Part shown: positions 1 through 12,497 of the stretch, in pieces | Layout: every line of letters begins with the position of its first letter | Position numbering within the stretch: position 1 is the first letter of the stretch | Origin: Siphonodentalium dalli | Lineage: Eukaryota > Mollusca > Scaphopoda > Gadilida > Siphonodentaliidae | Assembly (NCBI GenBank): GCA_032622095.1 | Contig: CP136064.1 | Span: forward strand, 219,992,205 to 220,056,204 | Length of the DNA stretch: 64,000 nt | Reading direction: 5' to 3' | The notes under the pieces: generated by a model | What the model was told of the DNA's origin: nothing | The model's database searches: none | Seen by the model: only the letters and a program-made list of their open reading frames with translations | Made by a program: the position numbers and the translations under genes

Positions 1-868
1 ATAATTAATGGAAAGATTAATGATGTATTATAATAAAGCCTTTATGTTAAAATAGGCATAGAATATAGTAACCAAGCATTTTATCATGCTTTGTTTATGA
101 TTTCAAAAAGACCCAACTTCATCTGAAGTCTGTTCAGCAACATTCAGATTTTTACCGGACACAATTTTGACTCAGGACAGATCAAACGAACCCAAACAGT
201 GAACATGTATATGCATGCAATGTACTTTTATTCCAATATTCAATTACTGTTAAAAGGTTTCTAAATGGTAAGTGGTGTCATTACTGGTTAGTTATACAAT
301 ATTACATTTCGTGTTGTATGTTTTTTAAAACTTATTTTCCATTTAGCATACTATTTTTGTTTCAATTAGCAACCACACTTTCTAATGTAAACAAACTTGT
401 GAGGTCAAACAAGTTTGTAATCTTTCGAAATTATGTAAACAATGTTTTAATAATATTTGTATAGCGCTTATCCCCAATAAGCAGGCCCTAAACATATGTT
501 TTTCATATTAAATTACCACTTTCAATTGACAACTGTTGTAGAGTTCAGAACAAATATAATTTTTTCTATGGAATAAACCAGTTTATTGTCACAATTGTGA
601 TAATTCATTACATTTGTTGGTGGCTTTAGGTGAGCGGTTCAACAATGCTTAAAGTCCGACATAGAACTATAATTGAATGGGTCTCAAATGTAAACTAGCA
701 TCTCACTCAACTGATTTCACTAGCTGATTTAGGTTCGAGGAAAATTGGACTAACAAAACCTCCAGAAGGAGAATGCATAATTTAATGAATGATTTGTGAA
801 AATGTAATTATGTAAACTCTGGAAAAAATTGAGCACATGGTCATTCAGTTCTTCAATAGTTCTACACA
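1..868. other. Non-coding, AT-rich; dispersed repeat at about 460-660
   Basis: No exon recognised. The stretch about 460-650 (ccccaataagcaggccc, tttattgtcacaattgtgat, ggtgagcgg) recurs in inverted form near 34840-34990, so it is a dispersed repeat. Confidence 0.4.
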
Positions 869-906
869 CTAACCCACATGTTCAAGCTGAAATTTGCTGG
901 CAACAA

Positions 907-1125
907 TACAAAGTAATGCCCTAAATAATCGACTCCTTAACCACAGCAGAATTATGGGTAATTTTTCAGGATTTAGTCGGAAATATGGCTTGTTGCAATT
1001 CATCAGAACGCTCTCACTGAGAGTTCCGATGAATGGCAACAAGCCATATTTCCGACTAAATCCTGAAAAGTTACCCATAATTCTGTTGTAGTTAAGGAGT
1101 CGATTATTTAGGGCATTACTGTAGC
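907..1125. mobile_element. TA-flanked foldback MITE, family A, copy 1
   Basis: Near-perfect long inverted repeat: each arm contains CCCTAAATAATCGACTCC, a CAGAATTATGGGTAA segment and GGATTTAGTCGGAAATATGG, meeting in a short CTCTCACTGAGAG centre. Ends are of the form TA-CAGTAATGC...GCATTACTG-TA, as in mariner-like MITEs; the left end is slightly decayed. Other copies: 7213, 8711, 10421, 12197, 44844 and 57621. Confidence 0.85.
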
Positions 1126-1539
1126 ATACTTGAGTTTTGACAAATTTTCTTCTTGTCACATATTTGCAACAAATCTGATAGACCTCTTTGATTACTGAGT
1201 GAATTCTCAAATTCAGTTATAACAGTACACAACAGACTGGTCTATTCTTTTGTAGGGGTGATCAGATCATGTAAACAGACCACATACAGAGAAACCCCTT
1301 TGGATTCATGAGCCATAAGGAACCCCATTAGATAGCATGATATAAATTGAATGGTTCTCCTTGATAATATACATGTATAGCTGGATTAACAATGAAACAA
1401 AACTCGTAATCAATTCTTAATTTTTTAAACAAACAAGGCTCATTTCAACCTGTAAATTAAATCTACCATGACTAGAGCGTTCCAAAATTTTGCGAAAACC
1501 CTGTACCAATGCATTCTCTTATAAAATAAACTACCAAAC

Positions 1540-1803
1540 AACGCTCTTTATTGTTCCAAGCTCAAGAAAAGTCAGAACCCGATATTTCTAAATTTGATGA
1601 CTTGAATAAACCTTTCTGGACATAATATACTACTATAACTTATTGGGAGAATTCAGTCTTTTTTGCAAATGTCCAGTAATTTGCTAAACTTCACAATTAC
1701 AATGTATGGAGATATATTCATATGACATGCCAATCAGTCTTCGACCAATGAAAGTTATCCAAATGAGGTCTGGTGACCAACCTTTATTTACTGTAAAGAT
1801 CTT
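1540..1803 (+). repeat. Dispersed repeat, left copy of a pair (other at 3270-3541)
   Basis: About 265 bp from ctctttattgttcca to tttatttactgtaaagatct recur at 3270-3541 in the same orientation with roughly 95 percent identity by eye. The pair brackets the interrupted TTAA-type palindrome and its hAT insertion. Confidence 0.85.
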
Positions 1804-1832
1804 ATGGGAGACTCGCATATATAAGAGAATGC

Positions 1833-3046
1833 ACTGGCACCAGGGTTGGGGTAATCGTAATCAGTAATTGTAATCAAAGTAATCGATTACAAAATTTGGA
1901 GTAATCATCTGTAATCAGTAATCATGACATTTCTTGATTACAAGTAATCGTAATCGATTACTTTCAAATGTACCTGTAATCATGATTACATTTTGATTAC
2001 TTTTTGATTACTTTTACTAAAATATCCATATGGATGGCTATTGGATACTCATAGTCTCATACTGTGGTACTATGGAGTGTGCAAAGATACATACAACATA
2101 TTAGAAACTTAATACAATTTTGCCATGTCTTATGTTAGTGGTACAGTGTGTATGTACATTCTGGCAGTGGACACAGATAACAACACACAATGGTTGAATA
2201 CAGCATGAATTGCAATAAACTTGTGATACAGACAAATGAAATGTTCTAATATGAATAAATAGGGTAGCCAACTTCAATTAAGATTAAATTGAATTGGGAC
2301 TGCTGCAGACAATGGCTGTAAAGTCACACTGGTACAATAGGGCTAATTAACTGAACAAAGAAGGTGTGAAGTACATCGGTAGACCTAATTAGCTGGTTTG
2401 TCATTTACTGCACCCATGGAGTTAAGCCTAATTTAATCCTCATCAGGATTAACAACGGATGATCATCAAATAAATCTTAATGTTATCTTCATTGTGTTGG
2501 GAATTGAATCTAACAGAACATGCAAATATTTTATAATTGTTTCTGGTGATATTTTCATAAATATTATGCGTTCGTTTGAATGCATGTAAGAAAATTAAAA
2601 ATATATTAAAAATTATTTACATAACTAAATACAAATAAAACATAATTTATTCCCAATAAGTTGGTGCATAACTTCATGATGAAACCTTTCCAATACATGT
2701 AAATGTAAAAACAAGTTTTGATGTTTTTTGCTTGCATCTTTCTATTGTTTCAGTCGTTTCTTGTTTCCATGTTATGCAGTGATGTCTTTATTCAATCATA
2801 TTAGACATGTTAATTTGAATTATTTCATTATTTATTCCTATGCGAACAAAATGGTTGGAAACCAACAATTGTAATCAGATGTAATCAAAAAGTAATCGAT
2901 TACATTTACTAAAGTAATTGTAATCGTAATCGATTACATTTGAAAAAAATGTAATCAGTAATCGTAATCGTAATCATGTAAATCAAAAGTAATTGTAATC
3001 GTAATCGATTACATTGGTATGTAATCACCCCAACCCTGACTGGCAC
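1833..3046. mobile_element. hAT-like non-autonomous element with 8-bp TSD ACTGGCAC
   Basis: The element is 1841-3038 (1198 bp). Ends CAGGGTTGGGGTAATCG and ...CACCCCAACCCTG are inverted. ACTGGCAC flanks both sides (1833-1840 and 3039-3046). Subterminal arrays of gtaatcgattac and variants form many short palindromes. It sits inside a gaatgcactggcac palindrome of the TTAA family, so it is a nested, younger insertion. No transposase frame. Confidence 0.9.
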
Positions 3047-3269
3047 ATGATTTTTAATACTGCACCAGTGCAGCTCCCGTCATGAAAGGGTTAAGTCTAC
3101 CTAATATGGAAGCAGGGTCATGATTGGTTGTCTAATACATGAAATATCAATCGATAGGCTTTATATACTCTCAAAAACTTGCCGAAGTGCTAGAAATTTT
3201 CCAGCTGTTTTCAATTTTTCGCAATATTAAAGTGAGACAAACCCAATATTTTTACCATATCAGGAATAA

Positions 3270-3541
3270 ACAACAAAAGAATGATCTTTATTGTTCCATG
3301 CTAAAAAAAAGTCAGAACCCGATTTTTCTAAATTTGATGACTTGAATAAATATTTCTGGACATAATATACTATTATAACTTATTGAGATAATCCAGTCTT
3401 TTTTGCAAATGTCCAGTAATTTGCTAAACTTCACAATTACAATGTATGGAGATATTTTCTTATGACATGCCAATCAGTCCTCGACCAAAGAAAGTTATCC
3501 AATGAGGTCCGGTGACAGACCTTTATTTACTGTAAAGATCT
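3270..3541 (+). repeat. Dispersed repeat, right copy of the 1540-1803 pair
   Basis: Direct copy of the segment at 1540-1803, from ctttattgttccatgc to tactgtaaagatctt. Flanks differ on both sides beyond these limits. Confidence 0.85.
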
Positions 3542-4067
3542 TTAGTCATCGCCTGCGGTGAGAAACAGTCTGTTGTGATTACAATAGGCCTATGCATTGT
3601 ATTCACGCCGCACATCTTGATTGACCATTCCCGATTATTCAAACAAAAATAATATTATTGTCCACCGAGGTCAGTGTTACTAGCATGGGCTGTGATATCA
3701 AGTTTTATAATGACAAGCAAATGCAGGGATGTAGTGACATTAAAGGAAGTGACATTAAAGGCACATCAGTCCAAAGATCTAAACGTTGATAATCGAAATC
3801 AGACCTGTTTGTAATGCCGAGTATGCCATACTAGAACATCAGTGGAATAGTTAAATTGAATGGAATTTGTTAGAATGTGTGGAATTTGCATGTCAAATGC
3901 AAACATTGCCAATCTTTTGACACTGTATGGCTAGACCAACAACAGCATCGCTGGGGCATGGCAAAATACGTCCTTTAGCCATTTCGAATTGAAATACCGC
4001 AAAATAAAATAATAATTTGAGCTTACAAAGAATATCTGATATACATGTACCCCTAATTTCAATGAGG

Positions 4068-4387
4068 TCAAATTATAAGTCGATAAATGGCAGCAACTCA
4101 TGTTAAACTATCTGGACAGAACTTGGCCTGTAGTTTTAGTTTGGAAACACACATATCAGCTTTGGTTCAAATCAAATAATCCAAACTGGAGTTATTGGTC
4201 GGAAACCGAAATGTTATGAAATCGGTCAAATTTTAAGTCGAAAAAGGGCCGTAACTCATGTAAATATATTTGGACGGAACCCATATTCGAATTTGGCCTG
4301 TATCTTTAGCTGGGAAATACACATACCAACTTTGGTTCAGATCAAATAATCCAAACTAGAGTTATCGATCAGAAACCAAATATGTTA
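4068..4387 (+). repeat. Two-copy tandem repeat, about 158-bp unit
   Basis: Units begin near 4068 and 4226, sharing gtcaaattttaagtcg, tttggttcaaatcaaataat and ccaaactggagttat. Resembles in style, not in sequence, the 161-bp array near 55.3 kb. Confidence 0.7.
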
Positions 4388-4883
4388 ACATTGGGACAGA
4401 TGAATGGACTGATTACATAATTTTTTCAAAAGGCCATAGGAAAATGTGACAAAATAACTTACAATACTTAGAGGGTTAATTTCACAGAAGGTTTTCTGAA
4501 AATTCTGAGTTACATTGGAATAATAATCCAAATCGAGTATTCGGACAATCAAGCCCCTCCCCAGGTGAAAAACACTGATGCTAGAAATTGAAGTTGGGCA
4601 TTCGCTTTTTCGGTGATATCTTGAAGCCAATTTCCTGAACAGTGGCATTTTGGTAGTTGCTCCCCTCCCCTGCACCAACACAATACACAAAGGTATAAAT
4701 CACAACAAACCATTTTATCTACAGAGCAGGCAATAAAATATATTTACTGAACCTCATTGGATAACTTACATTGGTCGAGAGCTGCTTGTGGTATTATAAA
4801 TCGGGCTTTGAATGGAGTACATAAATCCGATATGCATGAATCATGCACAAAAGAAAATGACACTTCACAATGTGTAAAATGAA

Positions 4884-4938
4884 TAGATCATGCCATGAAT
4901 CTCTACATAGCCAGTGTAGAGATTCATGGCATGATCTA
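4884..4938. repeat. Perfect 24-bp inverted repeat, 7-bp loop
   Basis: Arms 4884-4907 and 4915-4938 are exact reverse complements, beginning tagatcatgccatgaatctc. No flanking duplication was recognised. Confidence 0.9.
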
Positions 4939-5299
4939 CAAAATGAGCTGCTACTGTCTAACGCATGGAACACTTCAGCATTGGATGATGCCATATTAGA
5001 CTGGTTAGATGCTTGCAGAGACAAAGCATATGTTAATAAAATATGTTAATAAAAAACCAAAATATCACATAAAAACAAACCTATAAATACCAAAGAATTT
5101 CATTTTAAAATTTAACAAAATAATTATGTGTCCATTACCATAGAAAATTCAATGTCTTTCATGCAGCAGGACTTCTCGATCCAAATATGTTATTTTATAC
5201 ACTAGCAACTATATAATGAAAGGGTCAATGACTTGGAGAGGGGATAATGTCATACACTACAGTCAATGAAGAAATAAGGAATGAGGAATGTTAAAACGT

Positions 5300-5514
5300 T
5301 TAACCCTTTCAGTGCCAAGTCCGATTTTTGTATCAACCCATATTTCCTTGATCATTTTTCAAATATATTGATTATAATAATGTGATACATTGATGGAAAG
5401 AGCTCTAAGAGCTCTTTCCATCAATGTATCACATTATTATAATCAATAAATTTGAAAAATGATCAAGGAAATATGGGTTGATACAAAAATTGGACTTGGC
5501 ACTGAAAGGTTTAA
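5300..5514. mobile_element. TTAA-flanked piggyBac-like palindromic MITE (family D)
   Basis: TTAACCCTTTCAGTGCCAAG at the left is answered by ggcactgaaaggtttaa at the right. The arms are inverted copies through cttgatcatttttcaaat and a central gagctctaagagctc. TTAA at both ends fits piggyBac-type insertion. A near-identical copy is at 40845-41061. Confidence 0.85.
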
Positions 5515-5520
5515 GTACTA

Positions 5521-6010
5521 CAAGAGGTCAACCCGGAGAGCCATATGAAGTTTAAACAGGATCAATTAGATGGAAAATGTTAGTTTTAGGACCTGCCAAA
5601 AGATTTAGTAATTACAAAGTGTAAATTACAAGATGGTTGTTGGCAGCCAATGTTTCTAACCCATCAAGAGGTCGACCCGAAGATCCATTTGAAGTTTTTT
5701 GATGATCTCGGATGTGGTTTGTAGGATGTGCAAAAGGATTTAGACGTGCAAAGAGTAAAATACAAGATGGCTGTGAACAGCCCTGTTATTAAACTAAAAT
5801 TGTTCCTCATTAAATAGATCCCATCTACAGGTGATCCCAAACATGCCTGTAAATTTTCAAAACATTTCGCCAAAAAATGTGGGCTGCAGGGTTTGTGGGT
5901 GGATTCAATTGTGAAATTAACAAAAATCAGCAAAAAAAGTTTGGTGATGATCAGATGAGGGATCTGGCCTGTAGGGCGTGTGAAAAATAATTGTTGATGG
6001 GTGCATGCAT
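5521..6010. repeat. Dispersed repeat family G (inverted relative at 48480-48930)
   Basis: Contains aagaggtcaacccggagagc, gtgcaaagagtaaaatacaa and attgttgatgggtgcatgc. Reverse-complement relatives of these phrases occur in 48480-48930. Non-coding in appearance. Confidence 0.6.
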
Positions 6011-6119
6011 GCACAGACGACGGATGCCAACCAATGGCAATATCTCAAACTTTACTTCGTCCAGCTGAGCTAAAAAATAAAATAGCTTACGTAAAAATTA
6101 GCTTGGAAGAGTGAATACA

Positions 6120-6434
6120 TCTTAATTAACTCTTTCGTTACTAAATAAGCATTGACAAGTAATTCCCTTTGGAAATGTTCAGACAATAAGTTCAAACGAC
6201 CATAGGCTGTTTATTGAACTTATTATTTAAACAATTCCCACCAATTAAGAGGAATCCTTCTACAATTGTTTTATCTGTTTTTTGTCTGTCATCCGTTATA
6301 TTTCTCGAACATCCCTCCAGATGAATAATGGACTCAATGGTGGCAGCATATAACGTTGTTGTTATGATATAAGCATGCAGAGAAACATAAAACAAAAAAG
6401 CGAGAAAAATAAAAATTAAGCTATCTACACACAA
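6120..6434 (-). pseudogene. Decayed repeat-borne ORF, family I (relative at 54690-55077)
   Basis: The minus strand encodes SIIHLEGCSRNI..., then after a frameshift GRLNLLSEHFQRELLVNAYL. The same peptide blocks (SIIQLEGCSRNIS, GRLLNILSEHFLRELVVNEY) occur unbroken in 54690-55077. No known family recognised. It is probably a transposon-borne coding fragment, broken here. Confidence 0.5.
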
Positions 6435-7212
6435 GGAAAGTAAAATACATTTATATTTATAACACTAAACATTAAGCATTAAAGAGGCAATCAAAATCAA
6501 TAAATGAAAAAAATGGGTATATGATTGTGATTCCTTGTCATCCGATTGACCCTATTTGTTCACGTAACAAAAGATCATGAGGGGGAATTCATTCCAATCT
6601 GCTTTTACCTTAAATATTTTTAGCAGGTTACAGAAAACATAAAATAGGCCTATTCTTTTCTATCTGAGCAATTTGTTCATTGGGCATCTCAAAGTGAGTT
6701 AGCTACCAAGTATGTTAGTTCATGTTTCCTAACTAGTAACCATTTATTTCCAAGTTTAGTTTTTCATTGACAAATATTATATTGTCTTATCAACGCCAGT
6801 TTCAGACTTTCCTTCCAAAGTTTTGAAATGGATTTAACAGCTATCACACACTGCATATGTAGTTTCTCATTGGTTGAATTGTATGATGGTTTTTTTTATT
6901 TGAATTTGAAGCCTATTAGTTCATAATGTATCTGAGGGAAGGGGGGGTTAGACATGATATAATGGGTGTGGTGTTAAGTGTGCAGAGGGACCTCGTTATC
7001 CGTATTATGACACATTTTTGTGTCAACGATGTGGTTTGTTGCATTACAATATTTGAGGGTTAAGATTTTAACAGACACTATCGTCATATCAAACCATGAG
7101 CAAAGAAAACATGGCAAAATATGCTGACATTGTTCTACTACCAATAACATTGTAAATGAATAACGAACTTTCGAATCTACAACAAATGTCATATTTTAAA
7201 GTGTTTTGAAAG

Positions 7213-7417
7213 TACAGTAATGCCCTAAATAATCGACACCTTAACCACAGCAGAATTATGGGTAATTTTTCAGGATTTAGTCGGAAATATGGCTTGTTGC
7301 CATTCCTCACTGAAAGCTTTCTGAGGAATGGCATCAAGCCATTTTTCCAACTAAATCCTAAAAATTACCCATAATTCTGCTGTGGCTAATGTGTCAATTA
7401 TTTAGGGCATTACTGTA
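7213..7417. mobile_element. TA-flanked foldback MITE, family A, copy 2
   Basis: TACAGTAATGCCCTAAATAA at the left and GGGCATTACTGTA at the right. Two long inverted arms meet at gaaagctttc. Confidence 0.9.
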
Positions 7418-7646
7418 CAATGTAACCAAAGTGCAATGAAAACGGAGTTCTAGTCAAGATGTTGTATCTCTTTCTCGACCATTCTTTGTAATGTAGATAC
7501 TTGGGTATAAAATTACAATTTTTAGTCAAATAGACCAGTCAATAGGAGCTGTTGTCCTTAGAAAATAATTGTCCCTCCAATTATTTTAATAACTTTTCAA
7601 CATTTTGGATTGGAAATCAATCTTTTAAAACACATTTTATTAACCT

Positions 7647-7990
7647 TTCATGATGGTAGCTGAGCTGGTGCAGCATTAATGATCCTGTGCCAGTGCATTC
7701 TCTTGAATATCCGAGTCTCCCATAGGGAGCCTCACATATATAAGAAAATGCACTGGATTACACGGTCAAGGTAAAGGTCAAGCATTAAAGATCCTGTGCC
7801 AGTGCATTCTCTTATATATCAGTCTCCCATAGGGAGCCTCGCATATATAAGAGAAAGCACTGGCTTAGATAGTCAAGGTAAATATTGTTAGGCCAATGAG
7901 TTCTCTTATATGTGTGAGGCTCCCTATGGGAGATGCTGTTAAAAAGAGTTTCATAGAAAGTTTGTTGTTGTGAGTGCTTCCAATGAAGAG
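7647..7990. mobile_element. Cluster of family B palindromes (TTAA type), degraded
   Basis: Left end ttaacctttcatgatgg. At least three copies of the core palindrome made of ccagtgcattctcttatata and its complement around ggagcctc. Copies are separated by short cactgg...tcaaggtaaa spacers, suggesting tandem growth of the core. Confidence 0.8.
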
Positions 7991-8710
7991 AGAACATCTT
8001 TACTAGATTCTAGTACAGCAATCAGTGTCACATAGCTGAAATGCCTTTATTACATGATCCAAACCTTATTCCATTCACTAAACCCATTCTATAATAATGA
8101 AATGCAACGGTCATTGCATAACATGAAATAGTGCCATGTGTACCCAAATGTATTGTTGTTGCACAAAAGTGATTCGGAATCAGGGGACGAGGAATGAAGA
8201 AGAATAGGTGTCTGTCACTGATATAGTTTGAAAATTTATTTAATTAAATTTAGGCCATTAAATAAGTCAAAGAGTCTTTATTATCTAGGTACTATTTCTT
8301 TTACGCGGGCAAACAACGCATTGTTATGTGAAATGCCATCGAAATCCTTATAGAAGCCACTGTTAGTTTCACGTCCCATTTATTGATTTAAGTATGTTTT
8401 ATGGAGCTTTTGGATCAAGTAATAAATAGAATCTACAAATCGTTCCAGTTTATAGTGAAATTAACAAAACTCGTCCATAAATTAGGTATGGACCTCGTCA
8501 AAGGCTAGCTCCTCTATTTATAAAGATGTGTTCTGAAATAAATCATAATAATGTAAAAATAAGTAAACAAATAGGAAAAAGTCACCAGAGCATCAGAGCA
8601 AACTATCAAATGCCAGTGAGACATATGAAACATGAAAAGTGGAATAGCATGAGGTTGTTTATTTAACCCATCAGCTGAACATCCCCAAAGATGAATGAAT
8701 GTGAATCTAA

Positions 8711-8927
8711 TACAGTAATGCTCTAATTAATCGACTCCTTAACCACAGCAGAATTATGGGTAACTTTTCAGGATTTAGTCGGAAATATGGCTTGTTGCCA
8801 TTCATCGGAAAGCTCTCACTGAGAGCTTTTCGATGAATGGCAACAAGCCATATTTCCGACTAAATCCTGAAAAGTTACCCATAATTCTGCTGTGGTTAAG
8901 GAGTCGATTAATTAGAGCATTACTGTA
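8711..8927. mobile_element. TA-flanked foldback MITE, family A, copy 3 (best preserved)
   Basis: Arms of about 105 bp are nearly perfect inverted copies from TACAGTAATGCTCTAATTAA to the matching right end, with centre ctctcactgagag. Confidence 0.92.
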
Positions 8928-10111
8928 ACTACCAATCAGGAATTATCCAGTTATCAAATGGTAAATGTCTCAGGTGTGGCTATAACTACGCATTCATCTA
9001 AAAATAGTTGGTTACTATCTTACTTACAAGAAGTAATTGCAGGATTTAGAAATGGTATACATCTACTGGTATCTGTCATTAATTGGAAAGGACAGCTGAT
9101 ACAATCTCACAATTTTCTTCTAAATGTATATAATGGAATGGTACAATTTTCTTCTAAATGTATATAATGGAATGGTACAATTTTCCTTCATAGGTTGTTG
9201 ATACTCCCTCAGCGCAATATACACAGAGAATAGGCAAGAGAAGCAGTCTGTGGATTCACTTGTAAGGCTGTTTAGACTGTAAGGTTGTTTATAAACCGGT
9301 TCACACCCCTCGGCCAATCAAATTGCTCCAAACCACGAACAATATTTCTTGTATGAATCTGTATTTCGCCGGGGCTAAATAGAGACTTGAGCTAAAATTC
9401 ACCAATATATTGGCATTAATTGGAGAGTAAACTGAACATGAGAAAGGAGCGGAAGGTGTGAATTCTAACAATACGCCATGATAATGATCGTACATGTTCC
9501 TCGGGTTAAAACACAGATCATACCATTAGGAGCGGTTATAGGGGGTGCATGTGGCACAGCATTTTTGACTCTATAATTGTTGGTTTGTCAGGGAGGTGGG
9601 GTCGAAATCCATATTTGTTTGGAATGTATAATCCACACTAATTGGAAAATCCAGGTAATATGTACACATACATGTATTTGTTTTAGTATATTTTCATGAA
9701 TGGTGGTGATATTTCAACACACAAACTTCATGTAATGTGGAATAGTTTCTCTTCGGAGTTGGAATGTTCGAACACTATCGGGAAATTGCCGTCTGGGTTC
9801 TGAACGATAAGTCCATTATAGGAACCAAGATGAAAATAACATTAACATTCGCCACAGTATATTGTCACAAGGAGGAATCTGTATAAGAAATACTTAAAAT
9901 TCTGAGACAAAATGTTATCAATGCTGATAAAGAATCACAATCCAAGGGCTATCTCCCTTTGTCAAAAAAAAATTGATTTGTGTGGTAAGAATATGTAACA
10001 GCACACAACATTCAATTAATCTTTGATTGCATGGTAATTGATACGTAATCATCATATTGAAAGTGGCTCAAGTCTGTTTGCCTTGGGGTGTGAATCGGTT
10101 ATAAATATCTC

Positions 10112-10203
10112 AATAACCCGCTTGGGTGTCTGTACAAGAAATACAGACCGCGGCACTAATGCGCCTTGGTCTATATTTCTTGTACAGATACCCAAGCAGG
10201 TTA
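10112..10203. repeat. Foldback hairpin, about 38-bp arms
   Basis: aataacccgcttgggtgtct with tgtacaagaaatacagacc is answered by ggtctatatttcttgtacag and acccaagcaggttatt. Imperfect inverted repeat of unknown family. Confidence 0.75.
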
Positions 10204-10420
10204 TTACCTATACTTGTTGAACTTATTAGCTGAACACCCAAACAAATGAATCTTTGATTATAAAGTGAAAACTCATCAGAATTATTCAGTTATCAAAGGG
10301 TTAATAGTGAAGGTAAGATTGAGAAACTTCTGTTTTTGTTCGCCAAGATTAACAGACTATAATTCTTTACCTAATATCCAGCCAAGCCTAGATTTATTTT
10401 GATTTGGATTATTTGACACA

Positions 10421-10633
10421 CAGTAATGCCCTAAATAATCGACTCCTTATCCACAGCAGAATTATGGGTAACTTTTCAGGATTTAGTCAGAAATATGGCT
10501 TGTTGCCATTCATTGGAAAACTCTCACTGAGAGCTTTCCGATGAATTGCAACAAGCAATATTTCCGAATAAATCCTGAAAAGTTACCAATAATTTTGCTG
10601 TGGTTAAGGAGTCGATTATTTAGGGCATTACTG
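10421..10633. mobile_element. Foldback MITE, family A, copy 4
   Basis: CAGTAATGCCCTAAATAATC to GGGCATTACTG. Here the flanks are CA and CA rather than TA, so the target duplication has mutated. Confidence 0.88.
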
Positions 10634-11162
10634 CATGTCAGGCTCTGAAATTATTCAGATATTTTCAAAAGTGTGTCTGACAAAAACATTTTGTGGCTTT
10701 GATAATAAAATATCAGTAAATTGGCCTATAGGCTATATGACAGTGTATATGACAAATACAAATCTCTTCTTTTATAATTCCATGTTATTTTTTTAATTTA
10801 TGCAGAAATCACAGTGCAATTTTGTTTGATATATTTAAGTAATTTTCCAGTCCTTGTAATGAAACAAGTTTTCAGTTTTCCTCTTACCAACTGTCTCGCA
10901 TTTAATTTTGCTGACCTTTTAGTGTAATATCTGTTTCTTTTTATAATATGGGAAAATTTGATTATTTTAACACTTCATGCATATTGTGTTAGAAAAAAAA
11001 TTACATTTAATTTTCTGAGTTTATTGTCCATGATAAGCTTGCCAATCAAACTAGTTACCATATTCCTTTCAAATAACTCTCAAAAATACTGTCAGACATA
11101 ATGTCTGGCTCAAATGTCCGATGTCAGGTAGTTACATCCAGGTTATGTAACTAGTAGTTGGT

Positions 11163-11410
11163 TTAACCCTTTCATGATGGGAGCTGCGCTGGTGCAGCAT
11201 TAAAGATCATGTGCCAGTGCATTATCTTATATATGTGAGTCTCCATGAGTCTAGCATATATAAGAGAATGCACTGGCTTAACAGGTCAAGGTAAATCTTG
11301 TTAGGCCAATGTATTCTTTTATATATGCGAGGCTCCATATGGATATAAGAGAATGCATTGGCACAGGGTTTTTGCAAAAGTTCAGGAAGCTCCAGTCATG
11401 GAAGGGTTAA
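11163..11410. mobile_element. TTAA-flanked palindromic MITE, family B
   Basis: TTAACCCTTTCATGATGGGA at the left and tcatggaagggttaa at the right. Two internal palindromes of the gtgcattatcttatatatg type. TTAA at both ends. Confidence 0.88.
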
Positions 11411-11782
11411 ACATATCTATTTTTACCAAACAAACATGATAACGGGATTGGAGGACAAGTGCTAGCCACTTACATGTAGATCTCATCCTCTCCCTAATAT
11501 GGTCTCTCCATTAGTGAGAAAGCTATGTCCCATTTCCAAATGAAGTTTGTGTAATATTCCATATTATATTTGTTAGTTGTCAATGAGACATGAAATGTGG
11601 CATACTATAGTCAGCATTCAAAAAGACAACTACTCATGCATAGCAATTCACACTGGGTGGTATTCTGAGTTAATCAACAGACTACAGTTGAGCTACCATT
11701 GAACACAATATCGTGCCACACTGTGATAGGTATAGTCTGATGGTGCTTGACGGGCAAAGCCAGAAGTTTTCAAATTAAACTA

Positions 11783-12193
11783 TGGCCCTGCGATTGATTC
11801 AGGAATAATTTTTTCGATTCAATTTTCTATTTGATTTGGATATAGAATCAAGATTCGATCTGATTCTGCCTAATGCTTTATTCACTTCTTATCATGTGAA
11901 TAATGCATTGACTTTATGATAGGTCATCGCAAGAGAATTTGACTATATGACAGTGTTTGACGTCTAACTAAAAAGTTGCATAGGGCAACATCGCAGATGA
12001 TTCCAATCTAAATTCTTTGATCATCATTATGGTCTTTTAGTTTTATGCTTTGAAGCTTTGTTAGATGATAAATCAGCGAGAATAGAGTGGAGTTCATATA
12101 CTGTGAATCAAATCGAAAATGTGACAAAAATTATTTGATTCGAATCGGGGGATTGAATCGAGAATAAAAAATTTATTTGATCAATCGCAGGGC
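11783..12193. mobile_element. Inverted-repeat element, probably hAT-like, no clear TSD
   Basis: Left ggccctgcgattgattc and right gatcaatcgcagggccc are inverted. Internal gattcgatctgattc-like repeats. The right flank was disrupted by the adjoining family A MITE, and no 8-bp duplication could be found. Confidence 0.65.
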
Positions 12194-12196
12194 CCT

Positions 12197-12466
12197 TACA
12201 GTAATACCCTAAATAATCGACCACAGCAGAATTATGGGTAATTTTTCAGGATTTAGTCAGAAATATGGCTTGTTGACATTCATCGGAAAGCTCTCAGTAA
12301 GAGCTTTCCGATGAATGGCAACAAGCCATATTTCCAACTAAATCCTGAAAAATTACCCACAGAGCTTTCCGATGAATGGCAACAAGCAATACTTCCGATT
12401 AAATCCTGAAAAATTACCCATAATTCTTCTGTGGTTAAGGGGTCGATTATTTAGGGCATTACTGTA
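12197..12466. mobile_element. TA-flanked foldback MITE, family A, copy 5, with duplicated right arm
   Basis: TACAGTAATACCCTAAATAA to GGGCATTACTGTA. The segment gagctttccgatgaatggca to aattaccca is present twice, so the right arm carries an internal duplication. It ends only 31 bp from the putative donor of JARID2 exon 5. Confidence 0.88.
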
Positions 12467-12497
12467 TCTATATCTCTCTAATGTAAGTTAGTATTAC

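Noticed and set aside
4944-5040. Plus-strand frame reading SNAWNTSALDDAILDWLDAC, resembling an amphipathic exon
   Set aside because: No convincing acceptor or donor, adjoining a perfect hairpin, and no family recognised.
1-12197. Remaining JARID2 exons (JmjN, ARID, JmjC, zinc finger)
   Set aside because: Reading the minus strand for their hallmark motifs gave nothing convincing; the region is mostly repeats and open frames without domains. A translated search would settle it.
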